Of a DNA stretch of 8,881 nucleotides, positions 1 through 4,058 are shown piece by piece; within the stretch, counting starts at the first letter, position 1; each line of letters opens with the position of its first letter. The position numbers were made by a program, and so were the translations under genes. Source of the DNA: Actinomycetota bacterium (GTDB lineage: Bacteria; Actinomycetota; Thermoleophilia; Gaiellales; Gaiellaceae); contig JACCUU010000311.1 in the NCBI GenBank assembly GCA_013811645.1, forward strand, positions 1 through 8,881. The letters are read 5' to 3'. A model generated the notes under the pieces. It did no database searches, was not told the DNA's origin, and saw only the letters and a program-made list of their open reading frames with translations.

Positions 1-2
1 GC

Positions 3-839
3 GGATCCTGGCAGTCACTCTCGGGCCGGCAGTGGCGACTACTCGACCATGCTGTGGAGGCGAGTTGGCGCGTACCCCTCGATGGTGGGACGAGGCTCTC
101 GGTGCGCATGGAGCCCCCGCGAGCAACGCTCGAGCCGCTGTTGCGCGCCGACAGTTCGGTGCTCGGGGTTGGTCTTGGGAGCTCGCGCTATGTCTACGGC
201 GTGCGCCACGTGACCCGAAGCCTCGACCGCATCGCGCGCGTCCTCACCTCGGGCGCGACGATCGTGCCGCCAAAGCGCGTCGACGCACTTGTGCCGCTCG
301 CGGAGGCGGCTGCCGCCGGGCTGTTCGCTCACGTCGTCGGTCAGGGCGAGGACGGCGATCTCGTCGCGCTCGTCCGGCCGCGGATGCACTTCGACGAGGA
401 CGGCCGGCTCCATCACTGGGATGGCTCGCCCGCAGCCGAATGGCCGAACGGGAAAGGTCTCTACTTCTGGCACGGCGTGGAGATGACCGAGCGTACGGGC
501 CGCGATCCCGACACGGTGACGCCGCGTCAGGTGCTCGCATGGGCGAACGCCGAGCGCCGGCGCGTCGCGATGGAGCGGATCGGCATCGAGTCCTTCATGC
601 GCGCGCTCGGCGGCACCGTCGTCCAGGAGGACGACTACGGCCGCTTGTGGAGAACGGAGCGCGAGATCGACGGCGAGCCCTTCGTCGCCGTGGAGGTCGT
701 GAACTCGACGCCCGAGCCCGACGGAAGCTTCAAGCGCTACTTCCTGCGCGTTCCTCCTGCTACGCGTACTGCTCGACGCGGCGTCGCCTGGAGCTTCGGG
801 CTCACCCGGAAGGTCTACGCACCGGCGGTGGAGTCGTGA
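3..839 (+). CDS. DUF6745-family protein, 5'-truncated by the window edge
   Basis: I recognise the C-terminal part of a DUF6745-type protein; its biochemical function is unknown. Family-like features, in order, are a DGRLHHWDG stretch, WPNGKGLYFWHGVEM, a helix NAERRRVAMERIG, DDYGRLWR, VVNSTPEPDGSFKRYFLRVP and finally TARRGVAWSFGL followed by a Tyr near the C-terminus. The frame stays open from base 3, so the gene almost certainly begins upstream. The GTG at 54 is the first usual start codon in frame inside the window, but the codons before it read sensibly (Gly-Ser-Trp-Gln...) and it has no clear ribosome site. No signal peptide or membrane segment is visible in the available part, which suggests a cytosolic protein. 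The TGA stop overlaps the GTG start of the next small gene by four bases, so the two are probably translated together. Family assignment is from memory of the conserved motifs, without a database search. Confidence 0.8.
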   Translation, partial: GSWQSLSGRQWRLLDHAVEASWRVPLDGGTRLSVRMEPPRATLEPLLRADSSVLGVGLGSSRYVYGVRHVTRSLDRIARVLTSGATIVPPKRVDALVPLAEAAAAGLFAHVVGQGEDGDLVALVRPRMHFDEDGRLHHWDGSPAAEWPNGKGLYFWHGVEMTERTGRDPDTVTPRQVLAWANAERRRVAMERIGIESFMRALGGTVVQEDDYGRLWRTEREIDGEPFVAVEVVNSTPEPDGSFKRYFLRVPPATRTARRGVAWSFGLTRKVYAPAVES

Positions 840-1036
840 ACGGCGGCAAGCTCGTGGTCGAGCAGGAGAGCGAAGCGCGGATCACGGTTCGGATCCAGGC
901 GACCTCGTGGGACGGTGCGTCAGAGGTGGGGAGGATCGAGATCGATCTCGCCAAGCACCTGGATCCGCGTGTCTCGGTCACGGTGACCCGCGTCGACGAC
1001 GTCAAGACCGGCCCGATTGAGGTAAGCATGCGATGA
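836..1036 (+). CDS. Small hypothetical protein (66 aa) coupled to the DUF6745 gene
   Basis: I do not recognise this protein. It starts with GTG at 836, overlapping the upstream TGA in a GTGA arrangement, a classic sign of translational coupling. The product is 66 residues, soluble and acidic/basic mixed, without Cys, signal peptide or membrane segment. Its composition alternates short Val/Ile/Thr-rich stretches (ITVRIQATSW, EIDLAKHL, VSVTVTRVDD, PIEVSM), suggesting a small beta-rich fold, but that is inference. The only nearby purine-rich site (GGTGGAG, 827-833) is too close to the start, in keeping with re-initiation after the upstream gene. A longer frame covering 32-1036 includes this gene, but its first part is an out-of-frame shadow of the DUF6745 gene. 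Position suggests a role related to that protein. Confidence 0.6.
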   Translation: MNGGKLVVEQESEARITVRIQATSWDGASEVGRIEIDLAKHLDPRVSVTVTRVDDVKTGPIEVSMR

Positions 1037-1098
1037 GGTCGCGCGGGCCGTTCGACCCGTACCTCCAACCTCCGAAGCAGGGGGCGACGGTGCGCTGA
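1033..1098 (+). CDS. Possible 21-aa micro-ORF
   Basis: An ATG at 1033 overlaps the TGA of the 66-aa gene (ATGA), and a GAGGT sequence at 1019-1023 lies 9 nt upstream, a good ribosome-site distance. The frame encodes only 21 residues, rich in Pro, Arg and Gln, before TGA at 1096-1098. The start signals are better than expected by chance, but the peptide has no recognisable features. It could be a coupled small protein, the start of a decayed gene, or nothing. Low confidence. Confidence 0.25.
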   Translation: MRSRGPFDPYLQPPKQGATVR

Positions 1099-1235
1099 CA
1101 CCTTCCTGCGAGGGCCCTTGTCCCTGCAGCCACGGTTTCCAACGTAGCCAGGCGCGGCGCGCCTACAGCGCCGTGAGGGTGATTGAGGAGTCACGCTTTC
1201 GGCCAGAACCGTGACTAGCGACGCGCTCCGCGCTC
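1099..1235. other. Intergenic stretch with no recognised gene
   Basis: I see no convincing coding frame here. The only structure noted is a short perfect hairpin AGGCGC-GGC-GCGCCT at 1150-1164, too small and lacking a T-run to call a terminator. Together with the features listed separately up to 1466, this forms a gap of about 370 bases between convergent transcription units. Confidence 0.5.
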
Positions 1236-1265
1236 GAAGGAAGGTCCGTCGGCGGGCCTTCCTTC
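1236..1265 (+). terminator. Hairpin, probable terminator of the left-hand plus-strand unit
   Basis: A 12-bp stem (1236-1247 with 1254-1265, one T-G wobble) encloses a 6-nt loop GTCGGC. The stem reads GAAGGAAGGTCC on the 5' side. There is no following T-run, but strong hairpins without a U-tract are common at gene ends in high-GC actinobacteria. It lies about 140 nt beyond the last possible plus-strand stop and would also insulate against the minus-strand cupin transcript. Orientation is inferred from the neighbours. Confidence 0.5.
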
Positions 1266-1375
1266 ACGTCTGGGCGCCCGCTTCGTCGGCGGCGCTCGGA
1301 TCGTCTGGACGCTGAGGCCGTACGTTCACCAGGCGCCTTGCAATCGATCCCGGAGAAATGAACGACTTCGAAAGA

Positions 1376-1420
1376 TGGAGCGACGGGACTCGAACCGCGA
1401 CCTTCGGCGCTCGGCCGTGA
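1376..1420 (-). pseudogene. tRNA-like 3' fragment (tRNA remnant or attachment-site scar)
   Basis: Read on the minus strand, the end of this stretch is GGTCGCGG-TTCGAGT-CCCGTCGCTCCA, very like the T-arm and acceptor 3' strand of a tRNA, preceded by GCCGAAG as at an anticodon stem end. It is not a working tRNA. The T-stem lacks a base, so only two of five pairs form around the TTCGAGT loop, and neither a D-arm nor a matching 5' acceptor strand is visible next to it. tRNA 3' ends are common integration sites, so this may be a remnant left by an integrative element, or simply a decayed tRNA gene. The likeness could also be partly fortuitous. Confidence 0.35.
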
Positions 1421-1422
1421 CC

Positions 1423-1453
1423 GACGGAGGGCGGACGTCGTCCGCCCTCCGTC
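1423..1453 (-). terminator. Perfect 14-bp hairpin, terminator of the cupin gene
   Basis: A perfect inverted repeat of 14 bp (1423-1436 with 1440-1453) surrounds a 3-nt loop. It begins 13 nt after the stop codon of the minus-strand cupin gene, the expected place for an intrinsic terminator. There is no T-run on the minus strand after the stem. On the plus strand the stem is followed by the modest TTGTT, so it might act in both directions. Confidence 0.7.
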
Positions 1454-1466
1454 TTGTTCGCGTCGG

Positions 1467-1952
1467 CTAGAAGTCGCAGTTGCCCGGGTCGGGTTCGTCG
1501 TTGCGCGGTGGTGCGCCCGCAGGCGTGAGCCTGGTCACGAGCACGACGAGCTCCTGGCTGCCCTCGTTGCGAGCGATGTGAACGACGCCGCCAGGGTCGA
1601 CGTAGGCCGTCCCCGCAGGGTGCACCTCGGGCGTGCAATCGGGATCGTCACCTCGGTAGAACGTGGAGGTCCCGGACTTGACGATCACGAGGCTGGGGCC
1701 GGGATGGCTGTGCCAGCCGAAGTCCCCGCCGGGCGCGACTCTGTTTTCAGAGACGGCGAGCGTCGAAGGCCCTTTCGTATCGAGCTTGACCTTCCATTCG
1801 CCCGTCTTCACCCTGACGTCGATGTCGCCGGCGTTCCCCTGTGCGATCGGCGTGCTGGTCACCCCCACGCTTGACGTCGCGAGCGCGGTCGCGGCGATCG
1901 CAAGGAGAGCGAACCCTGCGAGAACTGTCGTTCCTCCTACGAGCTTCCTCAT
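1467..1952 (-). CDS. Secreted cupin-domain protein
   Basis: A 161-residue protein with an N-terminal signal peptide (MRKL, then a hydrophobic stretch to about residue 26, ending ATALA), so it is probably exported. The rest is a single small beta-barrel cupin. Motif 1 gives the metal-ligand pair H81 and H83 (GWHSHPGPS), but the usual Glu is replaced, with Ser at residue 87. Motif 2 is exact: G114, P120, G122, H125 and N129. A three-His metal site is therefore likely; the reaction and substrate are unknown. Two cysteines (C106 and C159, third from the end) could form a disulfide, fitting an extracytoplasmic location. The ATG start is well supported by AAGGAGG (plus-strand CCTCCTT at 1961-1967), 8 nt upstream. 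A weak -10-like TAGCGT (minus, 1995-2000) and a CGTTG-N2-CAACG dyad (1983-1994) lie in the leader. The gene stands alone and is divergent from the kinase at 2082. Confidence 0.85.
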   Translation of the reverse strand: MRKLVGGTTVLAGFALLAIAATALATSSVGVTSTPIAQGNAGDIDVRVKTGEWKVKLDTKGPSTLAVSENRVAPGGDFGWHSHPGPSLVIVKSGTSTFYRGDDPDCTPEVHPAGTAYVDPGGVVHIARNEGSQELVVLVTRLTPAGAPPRNDEPDPGNCDF

Positions 1953-1982
1953 CGCGTATGCCTCCTTGTGCGTGTCGGATCA

Positions 1983-1994
1983 CGTTGACCAACG
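1983..1994. promoter_or_regulatory. CGTTG-AC-CAACG dyad upstream of the cupin gene
   Basis: A perfect 5-2-5 inverted repeat 30 bp upstream of the cupin ATG, just downstream of a weak -10-like element (minus-strand TAGCGT, 1995-2000). It would sit close to the transcription start and could be an operator. Its arrangement (two 5-bp arms, 2-nt spacer) resembles the GGTGC-TG-GCACC dyad at 2070-2081, but the sequence differs. Short dyads arise easily by chance. Confidence 0.25.
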
Positions 1995-2067
1995 ACGCTA
2001 GGAGTTCGGTGCCGCGACGACTACGGTGGCGGCAGGCGAGCGTGCCGGCAGCTGCCACCCCCTCACA

Positions 2068-2080
2068 GGGGTGCTGGCAC
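2068..2080 (+). repeat. 13-bp motif GGGGTGCTGGCAC, copy 1
   Basis: This 13-bp sequence recurs exactly, in inverted orientation, at 3950-3962. Its core is a GTGC-TG-GCAC dyad; here the symmetry extends to GGTGC-TG-GCACC (2070-2081). It ends 1 nt before a TTGACG element (2082-2087) that could be the -35 box of the kinase promoter. Both copies lie upstream of signalling genes, so a shared regulator-binding site is plausible but unproven. Confidence 0.4.
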
Positions 2081-2081
2081 C

Positions 2082-2110
2082 TTGACGGCAGCGGCTCGAT
2101 GGCCCACAAC
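2082..2110 (+). promoter_or_regulatory. Candidate promoter of the NarL-type kinase
   Basis: TTGACG (2082-2087) matches the housekeeping -35 consensus at five of six positions. With a 17-nt spacer, the -10 position is CACAAC (2105-2110), a poor match. If real, transcription would start near 2117, which would rule out translation from TTG at 2082 and favour a start near the AGGAGG at 2129-2134. The weak -10 keeps confidence low. Confidence 0.25.
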
Positions 2111-2798
2111 TTCCGCAACACGACGACCAGGAGGTCGATCCATCCTGAAGGCTCGGCACGTCGAGGCGTTGCGGAAAGAGCTCGACCAGCTGCGTCTCGA
2201 GGTCGCGGAGCTTCGCGCATCCCGGAGACGCCTCGTCCTCGCCGCCGATGCCGACCGCCGGACGATCGAGCGGGACCTGCACGAAGGCGCGCAGCAGCAC
2301 CTGGTCGGGCTGGCGGTCAATCTGCAGTTGGCGAGCCAGTCGGCGGACGCCGATCCTGCGGCGACGAAGGCACTCCTGGATGAGATGGGGCGCGACGTGC
2401 AGCAGGCTCTGGACGAGACGGCGCAGCTCGCCCAGCGAATTTACCCGCCCCTACTCGAGGCGGGCGGCCTGGCCGCAGCGCTGCGCTCGGCGGCCGTGAG
2501 CGCCGGCATTCGTGTCTCCCTCGAAGTCGCAGCAGGAGCGAGCTACTCGCCCGAGGTCGCGGAGGCGATCTACTGGTGCTGTCTCGAGGCGCTCGAGCGC
2601 GCCGGGGCACACGCGACGGTGACGGTGCGGGCGGACGAGGGAGCCGTCGTCTTCGAGGTAGTCGGGGACGGTTCCCGCTCCGACGCAGGACTCGACCGGC
2701 TACGCGACCGCGTGGAGGCGCTGGGCGGCCGGCTGACGATCCGATCGGGGCCTGGCCGCGGCACGCGCGTCTCCGGCTCCCTTCCGCTCTCGAGTTGA
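2082..2798 (+). CDS. Soluble NarL-type (HisKA_3) histidine kinase with a degenerate ATP-binding domain
   Basis: A 238-residue sensor kinase of the NarX/DegS type, without signal peptide, membrane segment or recognisable sensor domain. Residues about 23-50 are a charged, probably coiled-coil helix. The dimerisation and phosphoacceptor region follows, with RTIERDLHEGAQQHLV placing the phosphorylated His at H67. The C-terminal ATPase domain ends with the family-typical RLRDRVEALGGRLTI and GPGRGTRV. Two ATP-binding elements look damaged: the N-box Asn is replaced by Arg (EALERAGAHA, R173), and the G1 region reads GDGSRSD, lacking the second Gly. Autophosphorylation may therefore be weak or absent. 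The TTG start at 2082 is used because it is the longest frame with a conventional start; an AGGAGG at 2129-2134 points to a start near 2142-2145. The likely partner is the LuxR-type regulator that converges on it, 2 nt beyond its stop. Confidence 0.8.
   Translation: MTAAARWPTTSATRRPGGRSILKARHVEALRKELDQLRLEVAELRASRRRLVLAADADRRTIERDLHEGAQQHLVGLAVNLQLASQSADADPAATKALLDEMGRDVQQALDETAQLAQRIYPPLLEAGGLAAALRSAAVSAGIRVSLEVAAGASYSPEVAEAIYWCCLEALERAGAHATVTVRADEGAVVFEVVGDGSRSDAGLDRLRDRVEALGGRLTIRSGPGRGTRVSGSLPLSS
2129..2134 (+). promoter_or_regulatory. AGGAGG ribosome site inside the annotated kinase frame
   Basis: A consensus AGGAGG lies 47 bases downstream of the TTG at 2082 and is followed, in frame with the kinase, by ATC at 2142 (7 nt spacing) and CTG at 2145 (10 nt spacing). 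No ATG, GTG or TTG is in range. It suggests the kinase may be translated from an unusual codon, which would remove about 20 N-terminal residues. Confidence 0.4.
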
Positions 2799-2800
2799 CG

Positions 2801-3466
2801 CTAGCCGCTCTCCGCCAGGTAGAGGATCACTGCGGTAACACGCTTATGGACCGTCGTCTCCCACGTGAGCCCGAGCTTGAGGAAGATCGAGTGGATCACC
2901 TTCTCGACCGATCTCTCGGTCAGGAAGAGCGCTCCGGCGATCGCCGCGTTGTTCTTCCCCGCTGCCATCTCGCGCAGTACGTCGCGCTCACGCGGCGTGA
3001 GCTGATTGAGCGGCGAGTCCTCGCCGCGCGCGTTCTCCGCCACGAGAGCCTCCACGACCTTGGGATCCATGACCGAGCCGCCGTCTGCGACGGCGCGAAT
3101 CGCGGCGACGAGCTGCTCGAGATCCTTCACCCGCTCCTTCAGGAGGTAGGCGCGCCCCTCGCTGCCGCCCTCGAGGAGCGCGAGCACGTAGCTCGGGGTC
3201 GCGTACTGGCTGAGCACGACGACACCGACCTCCGGGTACGTCTCGCGTAGCCGCGCAGCGGCCTGGATCCCCTCGTCGGTACTGTCCGGCGGCATGCGGA
3301 TGTCGGTCAGGACCACGTCGGGCCGCTCTGCGTCGACCGCGGCGAGCAGCGAGTCGAGGTCGTCACAAACGGCTGCGACCTCTAGGTCGTCTTGGGTCTC
3401 GAGCAGGCGCCGGAGACCCTCCCGGACGAGGTAGTGGTCCTCGGCGATCACGAGCCGGATCGGCAT
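2801..3466 (-). CDS. LuxR/NarL-type DNA-binding response regulator
   Basis: A 221-residue two-domain regulator. The N-terminal receiver (about 3-120) has the acidic pair E9/D10, phosphoacceptor D55 (VLTDIRMP), conserved Ser86 (LSQYA) and Lys110 (YLLKERV), all as expected for an active receiver. The C-terminal LuxR helix-turn-helix (about 155-200) begins LTPRERDVLREMAAG and ends with a typical recognition-helix region (TERSVEKVIHSIFLKLG). It should dimerise on phosphorylation and act as a transcription factor. The natural partner is the HisKA_3 kinase at 2082-2798, but the genes converge (stop codons 2 nt apart) instead of forming the usual co-directional pair. No ribosome site precedes the ATG. 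A -10-like TATTCT ends 6 nt before it and a -35-like TGGAGA lies 17 nt further, so the message may be leaderless. Possible targets are the GTGC-N2-GCAC sites in this window; this is speculation. Confidence 0.92.
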   Translation of the reverse strand: MPIRLVIAEDHYLVREGLRRLLETQDDLEVAAVCDDLDSLLAAVDAERPDVVLTDIRMPPDSTDEGIQAAARLRETYPEVGVVVLSQYATPSYVLALLEGGSEGRAYLLKERVKDLEQLVAAIRAVADGGSVMDPKVVEALVAENARGEDSPLNQLTPRERDVLREMAAGKNNAAIAGALFLTERSVEKVIHSIFLKLGLTWETTVHKRVTAVILYLAESG

Positions 3467-3472
3467 GAGGTG
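3467..3472 (+). promoter_or_regulatory. GAGGTG ribosome site deciding the GTG start at 3484
   Basis: GAGGTG is complementary to the 3' end of 16S rRNA and lies 11 nt before the GTG start of the DivK-like receiver. It supports that start over any internal one and directly abuts the ATG of the divergent gene. Confidence 0.45.
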
Positions 3473-3501
3473 AGAATACGGCGGTGACGACCCCTTCTCC
3501 A
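3473..3501 (-). promoter_or_regulatory. Candidate leaderless promoter of the LuxR-type regulator
   Basis: On the minus strand, TGGAGA (3496-3501, four of six matches to the -35 consensus), a 17-nt spacer and TATTCT (3473-3478, four of six matches to TATAAT) precede the ATG of the LuxR-type regulator by 6 nt. The transcript would begin at or within a base or two of the A of ATG. The -35 box and part of the spacer lie inside the divergent receiver gene that starts at 3484. Confidence 0.45.
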
Positions 3502-3909
3502 GGCGCGCACCCCGGCGGGCCGCCAGCCACGGCTCTCCCGCTCGTCCTCATCGTCGACGACAACGAGAAGAACCTGAAGCTCGCGCGGGACGTCCTGCGC
3601 GCTGCCGGGCTTCGGACGCTCGAAGCGGCAAGCGGCGGCGAGGGGATCGCGCTCGCGGCCGAGCAGCTGCCGGACGTGATCCTGCTGGACCTGCGGCTCC
3701 CGGACATGGACGGCATCGACGTCGCCCGCAAGCTCAGAGGCGGTGCGCGAACGGCACACATCCCGGTCGTCGCGCTCAGCGCTCTGCAATCCGAGGACGA
3801 CGGCGACTGGCTGTTCGCCGCCGGCTTCGCCGGCTACATCAAGAAGCCGATCAGTGTCACGGAGTTCCCGGACCAGGTGCGCCGCTTCTGCGCGCGCGCC
3901 GGCGCGTAG
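3484..3909 (+). CDS. Single-domain response regulator, DivK/CheY-like
   Basis: A 141-residue stand-alone receiver with no output domain, so it acts by phosphotransfer or by protein contact. After a Pro/Gly-rich N-terminal tail of about 18 residues, the receiver has acidic residues D25/D26 (VLIVDDNEKN), phosphoacceptor D69 (ILLDLRLPDMDG), Ser99 at the switch position (VALSAL) and Lys121 (IKKPIS). The VDDNEKNLKLARDVL signature is typical of the DivK subgroup. By hand alignment, roughly half its core residues match the receiver encoded at 6969-7349, which suggests paralogy. The GTG start is chosen from the GAGGTG at 3467-3472 and because no other in-frame start precedes the domain. It is divergent from the LuxR-type regulator with only 17 bp between starts, so its promoter must lie inside that gene; I see no good one. 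A 149-bp gap with a promoter separates it from the following operon. Confidence 0.9.
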   Translation: MTTPSPGAHPGGPPATALPLVLIVDDNEKNLKLARDVLRAAGLRTLEAASGGEGIALAAEQLPDVILLDLRLPDMDGIDVARKLRGGARTAHIPVVALSALQSEDDGDWLFAAGFAGYIKKPISVTEFPDQVRRFCARAGA

Positions 3910-3925
3910 ACCGTTCCCGTGCGGG

Positions 3926-3954
3926 GGCACCACCCCTCCGCCGGGCGGTGTGCC
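3926..3954 (+). terminator. Imperfect hairpin after the DivK-like receiver gene
   Basis: GGCAC-(C)-ACC at 3926-3934 pairs with GGTGTGCC at 3947-3954, an 8-bp stem with one bulged C and a 12-nt loop. It begins 17 nt after the receiver stop codon and could end that transcript before the operon promoter. There is no T-run, and its 3' arm overlaps the shared 13-bp motif, so the apparent stem may be partly coincidental. Confidence 0.3.
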
Positions 3955-3962
3955 AGCACCCC
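3950..3962 (-). repeat. 13-bp motif GGGGTGCTGGCAC, copy 2 (inverted)
   Basis: Plus-strand GTGCCAGCACCCC is the exact reverse complement of 2068-2080. It ends 22 nt before the -35 box of the lipoprotein-kinase operon, a position suited to an activator. In copy 1 the gap to the candidate -35 is 1 nt; the difference of 21 nt is about two helical turns, but orientation is reversed. Confidence 0.4.
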
Positions 3963-3984
3963 GTTCAAACGCAAGCGAACAGGG

Positions 3985-4013
3985 TTGCCGTCGGGGCTAG
4001 CCACTCCTAAGGT
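3985..4013 (+). promoter_or_regulatory. Candidate promoter of the lipoprotein-kinase-cyclase operon
   Basis: TTGCCG (3985-3990, four of six matches to -35), a 17-nt spacer and TAAGGT (4008-4013, fitting the actinobacterial TANNNT -10) precede the lipoprotein gene. Transcription would begin near 4020, giving a leader of about 40 nt with an AAGGAGG ribosome site. It is the only plausible promoter seen for the four-gene operon. Confidence 0.5.
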
Positions 4014-4017
4014 GGCT
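3999..4017. promoter_or_regulatory. AGCCAC-N7-GTGGCT inverted repeat over the -10 box
   Basis: AGCCAC (3999-4004) and GTGGCT (4012-4017) form a perfect 6-bp inverted repeat with a 7-nt spacer spanning the putative -10 element. A protein bound here would block RNA polymerase, so it is a candidate repressor operator. The arms are short and the function is inferred from position only. Confidence 0.3.
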
Positions 4018-4058
4018 GAGTGGACGGGCCGCATCCGACGACAAGGAGGCACACGCCA

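Noticed and set aside
32..835. First part of a long plus-strand frame (32-1036, 334 codons)
   Set aside because: It overlaps the DUF6745 gene in another frame, is Arg/Ala-rich with no recognisable features, and only its last 66 codons (836-1036) have a proper coupled start and a balanced composition.
2075..2090. Sigma-54-like TGGCAC ... GCA with GG-N10-GC spacing
   Set aside because: The -12 half is poor (CGGCA in place of TTGCA), the second copy of the motif (3950-3962) has no GC at the -12 position, and most actinobacteria lack RpoN. The shared-dyad explanation fits both copies better.
1747..2220. Minus-strand frame of 157 codons upstream of and overlapping the cupin
   Set aside because: Arg/Ala-rich, overlaps the cupin in another frame and the kinase start on the other strand, no motif.
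2576..3250. Plus-strand frame of 224 codons
   Set aside because: Spans the end of the kinase in another frame and the antisense of the LuxR-type regulator; both true genes have unmistakable motifs.
3448..3933. Minus-strand frame of 161 codons
   Set aside because: Antisense to the DivK-like receiver and overlapping the start of the LuxR-type regulator; no independent support.
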